A model generated the notes under the pieces. That model saw only the letters and a list, made by a program, of their open reading frames with translations, made no database searches and was not told the origin of the DNA. Below are positions 1 through 12,500 of a DNA stretch of 64,000 nt, piece by piece; the stretch's first letter is position 1, and each line of letters begins with the position of its first letter. The translations under genes and the position numbers were made by a program. Where the stretch lies: NCBI GenBank assembly GCA_018340805.1, contig JACMZG010001908.1, forward strand, positions 45,235,787-45,299,786, in the 5' to 3' direction. This stretch comes from Microvelia longipes (Eukaryota > Arthropoda > Insecta > Hemiptera > Veliidae).

Positions 1-117
1 AAAACTTGTTCAGAACTGATGGTGTACCAAGAGTATAAAGCTCTGAATTAGGGTATTTAGTCTGATTTGTTGGTCTCAGCAACATATCCACGCTTGACAG
101 ACATTATTACTTTACAG

Positions 118-3100
118 ATGCTGAGTTCAGACAGAGGAAATGAAGAAACATTATGGTCTCAATACAACATGTTGAGGAATGTTGTCAACCAAAGTCATGT
201 TGAGATATACGGAGATATCAGCATTAGTCAGCAATCTATTGATAATTTCTTCGGAAAATCATCTTTAGCGAAAAATAACATTCAACAACTTTTCTTGAAG
301 GTAATTTAAGTTTGATTTATAACAAAAAAAATAGCAGTTCTAATAAATTAAATGTCTAAAATGCAATGCAAATCGTCGGGTACCTATGAAAGTTGCGAGG
401 TACCTCGCAACTTTCCCTCATCTTGTCGGATTCGCTTTGCTCGTCCACACTCACTTCCCTCGTCCTCAGACAAAAAAGATAAGCTTTAATCACAGCGGTC
501 TCCTCTTGGCCACACTTGATGCTGTTCAACAAACTTGTTACGATAAAACTCTTGGATATACTGGAGTGGGCGTATTGCAACATAACGTTGTATAATTTAT
601 CAGGTTATACACTCGTACCAAATTTCAACTCAATTAGATGGTTCTCTGATTTTTTAACGATTTTTTTAAAACGGACACCTGTCGTTTGATAAAAATTGAA
701 CTAATGCTAATAACGATATGGAACTTGGACATAAATCGTTAAAATGGTGCCAAATTTCAGATCAGATGATGTTTTCATAAAAAAACATTTTCCAGATTGC
801 AACTAGAATTAAAAGATGATTTTTCTGCTATGTTTCAACTATCTATTTTATACTAAATACTAGTCCCAGTGTAATTATTCATACTGGGAGCTACGATAAC
901 AACATACACACACAGAGACAGACAACTAGGTTAAAACTATTCAGGAGGTCTTACAGACACCTGGAAAAGATGATTCAGGTTAAATTCCTGGTTCGGATTT
1001 TAGTGTAAACACAATACTTTTCCCATATGCCTACGGTACAAAGAAGAAAAGCAAAACGACCAGTAGAAATAATCAATTGGTTCTACAAGGTTATATTATT
1101 CATCGCAATTTAGGGAAGCAATCGAAAAACCAGCCAAGTGACCAGTCCATGCTACTGGGTTGCTTGTGATAAATAGTCCAGAACCAATATCATCTTAATG
1201 TCATCATCAGGGGCTGAGAAGTAAGGCAGCATTCTAGCTGTAAAGTCACTACATAACTAGTTCATTTATGTTAGAGAGTAAATCCTACTTTTTATTTATG
1301 TATTGACATAACCTGATCTGATCCAGACACTCAACCCAAAACGTCCTAAATCACGAGTAGAAATAAATATTGATATCAATAGAAAATTGTTCAAAAATAT
1401 AATTTAATTTATTTAATTGTTTAAATACTTATTTAATTTTAATTTACTTAAGTTAAATAAATAATTAAAATTTACTTAAATATTTTAATTTAATAATATA
1501 ATTTACTGAAATGTAATGATTATCTATTGCAGGAAAAGGTTGGATATAAAAGCGAAACAGTAGCAAACTGGGAGGCAGAACTACACGCACATAAAACTAT
1601 GTACGAGAGAGCACCAGCTCATTTAAAAAATATTAAACAGAAAGAAATACAAAAAATACTACAGGTATGGAAACATTCATATACATATATATTACTACTA
1701 TATGTTTCATGTTAATATTATATTTCAGACGTATCAAAAAAACATGGACTCGAAAGCAACAACAAAAATCCGGTACAGGGTTACTCTGGGACTTTACCTC
1801 GCTTGGCTCGTCCTCATGGGTCGCATTACTTTGGTCACGTGATACTGGACCTCTGTATAAAAAGTTAATCTAACGTCCAGGGTGTAATAATTTTGACCCG
1901 CTTAAGATTGACGTTTGATTACCTAATGCCTAAAGTAGTCATTCTTCGGTTTTGCTACATATGTGTCATTATTGATTATATACTCGGCAGCGTTGATTTT
2001 ATAAACATATAAAATAGTATAAAATAAAATAGTATTTTTACATAAAACCTACTATATTTATTTTCAATTATTTTCTGAATTTCTGACTAATATGGTTTAT
2101 TTGAATAATTGTTGAATATATAATATGTACTTTTTGAGAATAATAAAAAATTATTATTAAATAATAATACCTCTTTATTGTTCTTAAAAAGTACATATTA
2201 TATAGAAACAAAAAAAAGAATACAACTATTTTTTGTGCTCAAGTTTATAATTATATATTTTTATTTTTAGATGTACTTCAGAGACTATTTCAACTCAATT
2301 AATCAACTTATAAGAGTTTTTAATTCTTATTAAAAAATTCATCTATAGTAGACTACTAAAATAATTTACGTGGACCTCAACCAAACCTGAAATTCGATTT
2401 TTGTGCCAAATTTCAATTCTTTAGCTCTAGCAACAATACTGCGGGAGTCATGCGTGCCACACAGACAAGAATTATGTTAAAACCACTCATAATTTCTTAA
2501 AACCTCAAAAACAAAAAAATCCAGATGAAATCTCTGATTTTTAGAAGGATCGCAATACTTTCTCTACATACCTACGTAGTAAGTGAGGAAAAATAAAAAG
2601 GACCAATCAAGTAGAACTACAAACAAATGTACATTGTGCATTAAATTATCATTTAATCTAATGAATTATTTTTAATTTTTACAGAATCGAAGGTATGCTG
2701 ATACAATAATTAGGAATATTTTCAAATTAGCATCTAAGGGTAGTAATGACTTATACAATGCTTTAATAGAATCTAAATCAACTCTAAGTAAACAAATATA
2801 TCCCTGCTACAAGAATCTCGTTCAACAATTTAATCATATCTGTTTTAATACGGCTAAGGTATGTAACTTATTTCCACCAAATTATTCTTATTTTTACGTG
2901 GAAACAAATAAAGCTGAAGTTATTATCTTTTATACACTGATCAAAAAGAGGGGAACCGCGTGTTCGATCAAGTGGTTCCCTAGAAGACACCATTTCATGG
3001 ACAAATCATAGTCAAAGAGCCGGACCTGAAAAAATGTGACTCATTTTGTACTAATTCAAACCAAATATTCCTGAAAATATAACTTAAATTATGAAGAAAA

Positions 3101-4274
3101 AACATAATCTGCCTATTCAAAGTGGATCCCTTCATATGATTGCGCAGGCTCAAAATTTTATACAATCACACACATTTTAGTTTTCTTGAAATAAGTGGCT
3201 CTCTGAGGGTCGTGTGCAAAACATGAAAAAAACATTTTTTAAAAGGTGATAAAATTTTCTGTAAACGAGTGTTTAATCATCAAAATCGGATGACTCCAAC
3301 CAAAGTTATGGCTCTTTCAAAAACACTGAAAAAATGTTTAATTTATGCAAAGTCGGCGAATTTCTTAGGAAAATAATGGCTTTTTGTGATTTTTTTGGCC
3401 ATTTACCAAATTTTTACTAAATTTTTTAGTTGTATTTATCTGAATTTGACGAAAAAACACTCGTTTAATAGGTAATTTTATCAGCTTTAAAAAGAGTTCT
3501 CTTTATGTTTTGCACACGACCTACATGGAATCACTTATTACAAGAAAACTGAAATTTGTGCGATTTGGCCTCAATCCTGGGACCAGAACTAGCTCTGTTT
3601 CATCACAGGCTTCAAATGGCCTGTATAGGTCGACTATTGCCAAGTATTAGATTTCGGGGGCAAATTTTACTTATATAAAATTACCTCATAAAAACTCTCT
3701 GCTAGTTGTACCTAGCAGAATCAAGATTAGAAGCATGTACTCTGCAACTAAATCTCGTTGATTGAGTGTGGTTAAATAAATTAAGAAGATAAGATGATAA
3801 ATGACAAAATACTCTCTGATAAATTAAGGAATAGACAGAAAAACTATGCTATACATTTAATCAAAAAAGCGGGAATAATTTAAAGACACCCCATTTCCGT
3901 GGACTTGACTTGAGACTTAGTGTTGTAAAGATAGCCTGTCTTTGCTGATAAGGTTGTTTCTAAACATCGCTTATTGAGATTAAGTATGACTCGTTCCTAT
4001 GCCATACCACAGGAATATGTCTAACTCAACCTAAGTATCCAAAGTACCGCCTCATATGTGAGCAGTTATTTTTTTCCTGCATCATCAGTATGTTTAAACT
4101 AATTTATATATCTTATCACTGTGTATATTTCTTTTACAGAACTATTATCTATTAAGACATTTACATAAATTTGTAAATGTATGCAGTCTGCACAAATCTG
4201 AGATAGAGGTGATTCAGGCAATGAAACTAACGTGTAATTCTCAAACAAGGAGTTCCGAGCATCATATAATTTAA
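118..4274 (+). CDS. 3' part of a spliced gene, possibly FANCI-like (partial)
   Basis: Four exons on the plus strand can be joined in one open frame, all phase 0: 118-300, 1533-1664, 2685-2858 and 4140-4274 (TAA at 4272). They encode the last 207 residues of a protein whose start lies left of the window. Each junction has a clear acceptor (tttacag, ctattgcag, tttttacag, cttttacag) and donor (gtaatt, gtatgg, gtatgt). The product is helical and Lys/Leu-rich with no catalytic motif. The last exon (LHKFVNVCSLHKSEIEVIQ, then MKL) resembles, from memory, the FANCI C-terminus where a KFL..LSKKSK segment precedes QHMKLSTS. Exon 3 also fits weakly. FANCI partners FANCD2 in interstrand crosslink repair. 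The assignment is tentative; the exon structure is firmer than the name. AATAAA follows at 4349. Confidence 0.5.
365..560 (-). repeat. 5S-rRNA-derived SINE, degraded copy
   Basis: Lies in the intron after the first visible exon. The reverse complement carries a 5S-like stretch (AACAGCATCAAGTGTGGCC, near 512-532) and the TCGCTTTGCTCGTCC/CCTCGTCCTCAGAC body shared with copies near 24.8, 49.5, 50.3 and 50.9 kb. A perfect 28-bp palindrome (388-415) sits at one end. Confidence 0.5.
388..415. repeat. Perfect 28-bp palindrome
   Basis: GAAAGTTGCGAGGT is followed directly by its reverse complement with no loop, inside an intron and next to the SINE copy. Confidence 0.75.
600..960 (-). repeat. Dispersed repeat family A, copy 1
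   Basis: The reverse complement contains TTATCGTAGCTCCCAGTATG and an upstream TAAGACCTCCTGAATAGTTTT. The same two blocks in the same order occur near 2.4, 4.9, 42.8, 50.5 and 58.8 kb. No coding capacity is seen. Outer limits are uncertain. Confidence 0.5.
1375..1510. other. AT-only low-complexity stretch
   Basis: Almost pure A/T made of TTTAATT/AATTAAA runs immediately before the second exon's acceptor. It can fold on itself. Nothing else is visible. Confidence 0.6.
2122..2200. repeat. Imperfect AT hairpin
   Basis: AATATGTACTTTTTGAGAA and its near reverse complement TTCTTAAAAAGTACATAT flank a 30-base AT loop. Confidence 0.6.
2370..2500 (-). repeat. Dispersed repeat family A, copy 2 (degraded)
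   Basis: Holds the family's CCAAATTTCAATTCTTTAGC block followed by a diverged GGGAGTCATG block in minus orientation. Confidence 0.35.
3150..3590. repeat. Foldback element, about 140-bp arms
   Basis: The left arm (about 3165-3300, with TTTTAGTTTTCTTGAAATAA and GTCGTGTGCAAAACAT) recurs inverted at about 3430-3575 (ATGTTTTGCACACGAC, TTATTACAAGAAAACTGAAA). The central 130 bases are unique AT-rich sequence. It sits in the last intron of the left-edge gene and has no ORF. No target duplication was found. Confidence 0.6.
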
Positions 4275-4348
4275 AATTTTCAAATCTCAATGTTCCTGTA
4301 AATATTGAAGTGTATTTTTGTAAACAATTTTAATTTTTATACATTTGT

Positions 4349-4354
4349 AATAAA
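4349..4354 (+). terminator. Poly(A) signal AATAAA
   Basis: AATAAA lies 75 bases after the stop codon of the partial gene ending at 4274, a usual distance for a short 3' UTR. Confidence 0.5.
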
Positions 4355-4426
4355 ATTAGGGAATAGTGATATTATTTATGTCTTAAAATAAAATAACTTG
4401 TTATAAAGAGATGTTTTATTAGTTAA

Positions 4427-4526
4427 TATCTCAAAAGATTTGAGTCATAGTACATACATGTACTACTTCGTATGGTTATCTCAAAAGATTTGAGTCATAG
4501 TACATACATGTACTACTTCGTATGGT
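4427..4526. repeat. Two exact 50-bp tandem copies
   Basis: A 50-base unit starting TATCTCAAAAGATTTGAGTC is repeated twice without visible difference just downstream of the poly(A) signal. Identity suggests a recent duplication. Confidence 0.8.
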
Positions 4527-4739
4527 TATCACAAGTTAAATTTGATTATCAGCGTTAGTTCTAGTTTTATCAGTTGAAATATATAACATAATGTAAACAA
4601 ATCACGTGTTTTGACTAATAAATTTAAAAATTCGCTAATATTGAGGCAGAATGCCAGTTTATACTAATAATATGACAAATTGATATAGGACAAGAACACG
4701 GGGGTGCGAAGCGGCATCGAAAGCCTTTGGTTTTAAAAA

Positions 4740-5010
4740 GCGTATACATGTTAAAAAAATGAACTAATGAGATGAAACTTGGCACATTGGGTGGTCTTTT
4801 ATATTACTACATGTCTGCCAAATTTCAATTGATTTAATTATTATTTCGTGTTTTATAAATTTTTTGTGCTGACTCATTACTGATGGTTATTGACGTAATA
4901 GACACCTATAACACAACTAGACCTAAAGAGAGATCTTAGTATCATGTTTTAGCTCTTTAGCATGAACACACTGGGGGCTACGAATATAACGGACACATGC
5001 ATACAGCCAG
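4740..5010 (-). repeat. Dispersed repeat family A, copy 3
   Basis: CTAAAGAGAGATCTTAGTAT, TAGCTCTTTAGCATGAACAC and GGGGGCTACGAATATAAC match, inverted, the 42.8-kb copy (GTAGCTCTCAGTGTATTTATG...TCAATCTTTAGGTC). Confidence 0.5.
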
Positions 5011-5214
5011 TGGCGGTATTAGAGCCCAATCCTGGGAGTGGTAACCTTATAAAAAATGTCTGCCATTACTTGAACGATAATTAAAACCTTTATGGTCCGC
5101 TTCAGTTTAACGAATGATTATAATTTTACATTAAATCAAAAAAATAATATAAACAATAATCTTAAGTTTCCGAAACAGGAGAGGAGAAGACTTATTTACG
5201 AATTTTAAATATTA

Positions 5215-5678
5215 AAAAGGGTTTTGCTTCGCTTGCAAGTATCAGTATGAATTTAAGAAAAAGAGTTATCGCAACACGTAGAAACACTAATGTTTTTGTT
5301 AAACATCGCACCAATGAGACATCTAATGATGTACTCGCTGACGTTCGTTAAATTACTAGCTATACGTTGCAATAGCATCAATATTTGCAAATCATCAAAA
5401 ATTTGAAACAAATATAATAAAAAAACAAAAATCGTTCATTTTGCGCACAAGATTATAGTCAATGCAATAGATTAATAGCGACCATGATGAATAGTCCAAA
5501 ATGAGGCTAATTTCGCAAAGAATTTGATTATAAAAAGGACTCGCTTTGCTCACTATAAATTAGTATGTTCTTAATTATGCATGAAAATTAGAGGCTCAGT
5601 CTGCTCACTGGATTGCTAAACTATAAAAATATGTTCATTAAAAAAGGCTCACTTCTCTAGCTAGATTGCTATAAATAT

Positions 5679-5736
<58 letters not shown>

Positions 5737-6010
5737 GTGTGTGTGTGTGTTGTGTGTGTGTGTGTAAGTATATTTAAAAAGGGCTCGTTTCGCTCGCTAA
5801 GTTGCTATAAATATATGTGTACATTTAGAAAAGAGGCTCGTTAGATTACTCAGTTTATTAATTATCTATATTAATAGGAACTCGTTTCGCTAGCTAGATT
5901 GCAATAAATATACATACAAAATACAGTCAAAGAGGCTCGCTTCGCTTATTAGATTCATATAAATACTTATGCACAGAGGCTCGCTTCGCTCGCAAAGGTG
6001 CTTTACCATA
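5215..6010. repeat. Degenerate array of GGCTCGCTTCGCTCGC units
   Basis: At least seven blocks of the form (aaaga)GGCTCGCTTCGCTCGC followed by TAGATTGCTATAAATATA occur at variable spacing of roughly 40-100 bases (near 5225, 5540, 5650, 5787, 5838, 5880, 5930, 5978). A TA/TG microsatellite interrupts the array. The GCTTCGC core is the same motif found in the bodies of the 5S-SINE copies. Confidence 0.6.
5678..5765. repeat. (TA)n-(TG)n microsatellite
   Basis: About 50 bases of TA repeat run directly into about 30 bases of TG repeat inside the GCTTCGC array. Confidence 0.9.
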
Positions 6011-6370
6011 AGATTAGGTATATTAAAAAAAGTCCGCATGACGGGCGAATTTCCTTTAGAATGCGTGTTTCCGTGCTTAAAAATCACCTGAGCAGTTACT
6101 CAACAATCAAGCACTACTCGTAACTCAAGGAAATGTGCACTATTATCCTTTTGGCTATACAAAACTATGCCCCTAAAATTGGCATTTGATTTCTTTAAAG
6201 CTATTAGCGAATTTCCTTTGAAAAATATAGGAAAATTGAGTAACGAGTAGTGAGTGCTTGATAATAGAGTAACTTATCTTATCATAACTTATGCTTCATA
6301 AGTTATGAAGCATAAACTGGAACCTTCAGCAAAAAATGTCCATGATTGTTAAGCAGGGAAACACGCATTA
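6010..6370 (-). repeat. Dispersed repeat shared with 51.6-52.0 kb
   Basis: CGGGCGAATTTCCTTTAGAATGCGTGTTTCCGTGC is present here in pieces as the reverse complement of sequence near 51.7 kb. GCATAAACTGGAACC...GGGAAACACGCATTAC near 6310-6366 matches 51.59-51.65 kb. The two loci therefore carry copies of one mobile family. Confidence 0.5.
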
Positions 6371-6599
6371 CAGTAATTTAAAAATTAGCCACTCCTCATT
6401 GGTGTAACATAATTAGCCACGATTACAAGCAGATGTAGTTGCTGTACAACTTGCTCATATATGAAGTATAATCGGGTCACAGGGTAGTCATCATTAAATG
6501 TGTAGGGTCCTGGACCAAGGTCTGGATGCAAAGTACATCGGAGACAGTAAGTCGGGAATAAACCACATGTGACCAAGAGCATTTAACAAAATTACTTGA

Positions 6600-9500
6600 C
6601 ATGAGGATAGACATGAAACAAATAATTAAATAAAATCCACAATTTTTAACACATTTTTTTATTTTTTATGTTATTGGTAAAAATAAAAACTTAAAAATAC
6701 TTATTTTGAAAATCATTAACAAATAATTTTCACAATTTTTTTTTATAAATATACAATTTTTTTATTATTAATTCATTTTTCATGCATTTTTAAAGCTCTT
6801 TATTATTTGAGCTAAATAAACAATTTAAACAAATACTGTCAAAAGAAAAAAACATAATACATAAATAAAATGCAAAATAGTAACTAATGAGTATTAGCAA
6901 AAATTAAAAAATACTTAAACTTTAATTAAGTATAAAATAAAAAAAAATTGTTTTGTTTTCTTAAACAACTTAAAAGACGTAACTTACACTAAAATAATAT
7001 GTACGACTTTCAATTACATATTTTGATTTATATATTAAAAATAAGTATAATCGCAACAAAAAAGCAGATCTGTAAAATAAAAATGAACGCTATTAAAAGC
7101 AAAATTGCAGAAGGTTGCAACAAGAGTTTAAGTAAGATTCATGTCACTTACTAACATACAGGTCTATTTGAATCCTAATCTTGCTTAGGATTCTAATATG
7201 AAGAAATGAATTCATGAATAATAATGACACGAAAGAATAATTTAACATTAATAAATTACTCCTCTAAATAAACATTAATGTTTATTTAGAGGAAAAGGAT
7301 TAGCTGTATTTATATGGAGCTGTTAACAATGCCTTACATTCCCAATCCAACTAGAAATTAAAAAATATTTTATGTTAATGTTTGTATTTTGTAAATTTAT
7401 AATAATATAACATTATTTGAAATATAATATTAAATCTAGTTAGCATTGTATTGGAAATTGCATAGGGGGCAGGTCTAATAATTATTAAATAAACATTAAT
7501 AAAAAAATTTATAGAAACAATATTATAATGCAAAAGCTAGCTAATATTTCCAAGCCTACTTGCATTTATTTTAAAGTATAATTTACAAGAGAGTAGAGAA
7601 AATCATCAGGTCAAGTATTAGACGAGCAGTTAAATATATTATTGATTCTATTCCACTAAATTTACTATAATAAAATTTAAATTAAATTAGAAAAATTTAT
7701 TATTAGACTTTTTAGAATTGAATTCTGGGGAAAATAAAGAACAAAGTAAAGAAGAAAATAAAGAAACACATTTTCAATACAGCCAAAGTCTTAATTTTAT
7801 CCAAAATTAAAAAATTGTTTGTTTATAATATAAGTTACATGACTTAATCTTGACTAATGGCTTGAAATCAGTTTATGTTGCTAAAAGTACTCTATTAAAT
7901 GTACTGAACTAAGTACAAATTAGATTGAAAAAATATTTAACAAATAGGCTTAAAAATATCATCAATAACAACAATTGGGGTCAATTCAGTCCTATAATTA
8001 AACTACCTCAATATTGTTTCAAACTAAAAGAAAAATAAAGAAGTTATTTATTCAGTAACAGTCCTACAAACAGTAAACTGATGAAGGGTTTAAAGCAAAG
8101 GAAAGGATGAGAGCAAAATTTTCTTTAAAATTAGAAACAGGCACAAATATAGGGCAAGCAACAGGTGATTTTTAAGTAGAATTGTCACTTGTTGATTTAC
8201 TTGACATCAGAGTCAATCATAAAGGCTGTGCCCGCTGGCACCTCGTTAATACCTACGATCTGGAAGGCAATCAACTGTTTTTTTTAATGGCCACAAGGCA
8301 AATATTATAAAAAAAAAGTTCCCACCAACAGGTTTATAATAGCCAGATTTCAAAGTAATCCTGTCATAATGTTTACAATAAATGCTGAAGTAATAAATTA
8401 TATCATTATTTGAAATGCATATTTTTATAAGAAAAATAAAACAAATCTTTTCTCTGATACAAGTAATTATCAAACATCTACAACATAACTTGCTTTCTAC
8501 CAAATAAAAGTCATCATCAATGGTATAGCCTCATACCAGCAACTTATCAGTAGAGATAAGGACCTACAGTTGGTTGAAAGTGTAGCTATGCCATGGCTGC
8601 ATAGAACATTTCATATCAGTTTAGAGACAGCTTCATTATAATCAACACCTATAGCACTAATACTTTGAATTCTATATATTTTATTTTATTTTACGTTACA
8701 AATTCCAACAAAACAAATACTACTGTAAAACCATAACTATAACCCAGCAAACTAGGTTCAACATCATAGAATCCTATGTCTATAGCTGTATAATAGAAAC
8801 AAAATCTCTCAAAATCATGTTAAAGTGGTTTTCATCCTTTTTGTCTCCAAACCCTTCAAATGTTTTCACAAAAACAAATAAATGCATTGAACTCACAGGA
8901 AAACCTAAGGAATATTCACATTAAAACACTAGCATGCAATAAATGCAATCTTAAGACAGAATGAATATAATAAATACTACAAGAAAAGAAAAAACCACTA
9001 ATAATACTGGATTGTAGTCTAGAGAGCATTGCATGGAGAGTCCATTCCGTTTTTAATTAGATATGTTTTACTGGAAATTTCAAATCAGCTCATGGTTTTA
9101 CCCAACGCTAGCGTAAAAAACTTAGAATGCAAAATTAAGTAAATTCAATTTATTAGCTGATACAACTAGAGTGTTACTCATAAGAATATATTACTAGAGG
9201 TGGGAGAGGTCAAACCAAGTAACATTCACTCTAAACAAGCTGACAAACATCTAACAAAGCTTTCATATCCATCATATTTTCTAAAAATTGTGAAAAAACA
9301 TAGCTACTCTGGAGCCTGAATTTTAAATTAGAATCTTGTGAACTGTGCAGGCTAGGTTTAGTTCTTGTTGGACTCAGAACACATAAAACCAACATATCAT
9401 TATTAGGAATAAATATTTTGTTATGATTTCAAACAACAAAACAAAAAATAAAACAATTATTAAAAAGAGTTAAGTACTTAAAATAACAAATTAGAATTTA

Positions 9501-12500
9501 AATACTATCTCTGGCATGCACTGAAGTGAATCTGCGAAACTGACAAAAGAAAATATTAAACTAGGTGAGTTGAGAATAACTGAATAAATAAAACTCACGT
9601 ATATAAGAGAGAAAATTATAAAAAATATAATCACTACCGTAAGAGCAAAATCTTTAAGAGAAAATGAGTTTATCACTCAAAATATTTCAAAGTCCAATGA
9701 GTCTTAAAGACCAAGGAATTAGAGCATTTAACTCCACAGGCTAAGGACTTCAGAACAAGAACCACTTGCTCAAGTCCGAGTAAGAAGCCTACTTATTTAG
9801 GGCCTCAGTTATACACACTATTGGAACACTATGTGTTCTGTAGTAATAGAAACAGATATGTCCTGGCTGGGATTTGAACCCAAGCCAGAACAGGTATTGG
9901 TATTTAGCTGAGAGCATATAAAGCAAGGTGTGTTAGACCCCAAGTCATTCTAGAATACAAGACTCCCTAAGACTTCCTGAGCAATATATTTAATGTAAGT
10001 GAAATTTGCCAACAGAAGTCAAGGAAGTCCAGTTATTGAGGTGATTTTCACTATTACAGTTTTTGTGAATATGTTACCTAACTGAACTAAAAAAAGTAAA
10101 TAATTAAAAACTTTTATCTGTTAATTATTACTTATTTAAGTAATGACAAAATAAAAAGCAAGTATGATCACAAACCTTCCAACATTAAAGCTTCACGCTC
10201 AAGTAAAACATAAATAAATACAATTAATTAAAAAAATCACAAATATATCATTACAACAATTGTTAACTTTTTAAAAAACTAAAATTAAATTCTAATTGTT
10301 AGTAAAATAAAATAAATAGAAACAAGCAGTTAATTGAAAGGAAGATCTGGGACAATGAAATAAATAAAATCATCAAATAGGAGCGGAAAACAAAACTTAA
10401 GAGGTAAACAAAGCGCATTTATCTCAAAGGAACTGTGAGATTTATTAGTTTTATTATTTATTTTAATAACCTTAAAATAAAAATAATCTAATACATTTTA
10501 TGTTGAAAGAAGGCAGTAAGAGGTTTAAGGAGAAAAACATAAATATTTTTAAGATCATCTTTTAAAATAAAACACAAATCTATTGGATTTATCTTATAAA
10601 ATTAAAATATTTATTACATCAATAAAAAAAATCAAGTTTCCTTAAGGAAATATAAAAGTTAAAACTCTCCTTGTTAAAAAATACTGACAAAATATTACCA
10701 ATAAATATTAATGTTTTCTACCCAATGCCAACTTTCAAAGAAAAATTAACTTATTTAAATTTAAAAATTAAAAACTACTCATAATTAAGTTTTTAGTTTC
10801 ACAAATTAATATTAAAAACTTTGTTAAAATAAAGTAAAATTACATTATAGCTATAAACTACAGGGACTTACAAACTAACCAATTTATCATTAACACAAAA
10901 AAATGAATTAAAAATCACAAAAGTCATGTCATAATGCTCATTAGTAAAGGAAACTTCTTTATTGTTTCTTAAAATATACTTTTTTTTATAAAAAGGATGA
11001 TTTCAAAATTAAAAAAAAGATAAAACTAAAAAAAAATAATACATCAGAAATAATTTATTAACTTTAGAAATATATTTGGAGCTCAGGGAGCAGCAAGAGA
11101 AACAAAACTGTACTCAGGCAGGAGATGGTCAGTTAAATTAAACAATAAAATGAGAATAAAAACAGTCAAATAACTCAAAACTTTCTGCTTTGGCTTAGAT
11201 CAAGGTGGAACTTCTCCAAACTGGCAATACACTACCTGCATTTAGTAAAAAAGAAAGTAATATATGAGGTGGTCAAAGGTAGCAACAGGTAATAAAACTA
11301 AATATATTAGGCAAGTCTTGTCATAGCTGTTGACAGGATACCAGATATCTAAGGGTGAGCAAGTTTTCTCTTAGTTAGGGCCTCCTAATACTAATCACTA
11401 TCACAGTTATATAATTTAATTTTTGATACGTGATATTTTACATTGATACAGCTTTAAAATATTTTTGAACCTAAAACTTATATTTGCTTAATTTTTCAAG
11501 GTATGTAACATTAAGCTCTTGTTTTTTAATTATTTATTATTTAATAAGTTATAAATATTAAAAAGTCTTCTAAAATAACATACTATAGGCATATTATCTA
11601 TGACACTGTAAGTGTATTCAATAATGGCTCAAAATTAAAATAAGGTTGAGGAGGAAAGTAATAATTTTATCTAAAGGGGTTACCCGACAAAAAGGAACGG
11701 CCATGACAGAGTCGAAGAACTCCGCCTGGGTCATTCATTCGATCAGCTAAGACTTAAGTCTAATCTTGATTTATACTTATCAAGTAATGCCTTATCTTAT
11801 TACAGCCAGCTACACAAATAAAGCATTAATTTATTCATACCTTCATTGCAATATTGAGTTACAAAACTGCAGGCAAGTTAAAAAAAATCTTGAATAATCA
11901 CAAACTGTAGACCAAATGTCTAAAAAGAAATAATAAGCATAACTTTTTATGTACTTTCTACAAATAATTAAAATTAAGATTAGCTGTGAGCCCTGTGCTA
12001 AAACATGGGAAAACAAATTATTTTACTGATACTCGTTTAGATTTCTAAACTGACCAAATATAACTAAATATTTCCTTGTATTATTCCGTGGTAAAGGATT
12101 TAGCCTTAACTTTCAAAGAAACAAATATTCCTAATAACAATGAAAATAACACTTTGCAACCCAGGCAAAGCTGAAAACTAATACAAACATAGGCACAGAA
12201 TCATCAAATGCAAACAATTCTGACGAGGTTTAAATTTATTTTGAAAATCATCCATCAGATAATATTAAAAGAATGCACATTATTTATAAACTAAAGCAAC
12301 TTCCTTACTCTCTAGATATCATTTAAAATATCATTATTTAGGATCAATAACAACATTAAAATTATAGATTAAAAAAATGAAAATTTCAACAAGTAAGCTT
12401 AAAATACACATTTTCAAATATTAAAGTACATACAATTGTTTTAATGAGCTATTATTATGCCAATTATTTTCTTTATTAAAATGACTACATTATTTGGGGG

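Noticed and set aside
386..595. Overlapping open frames on both strands at 356-595
   Set aside because: They are translations of the 5S-SINE copy and its palindrome, with no splice or start context.
5678..6010. CRISPR-like array
   Set aside because: Irregular spacing, AT microsatellite inside and eukaryotic context; it is a degenerate repeat.
6385..6582. 65-codon minus frame with CGLFPTYCLRCTL
   Set aside because: Cysteine-containing but lies in a dispersed repeat region, with no splice signals or known domain.
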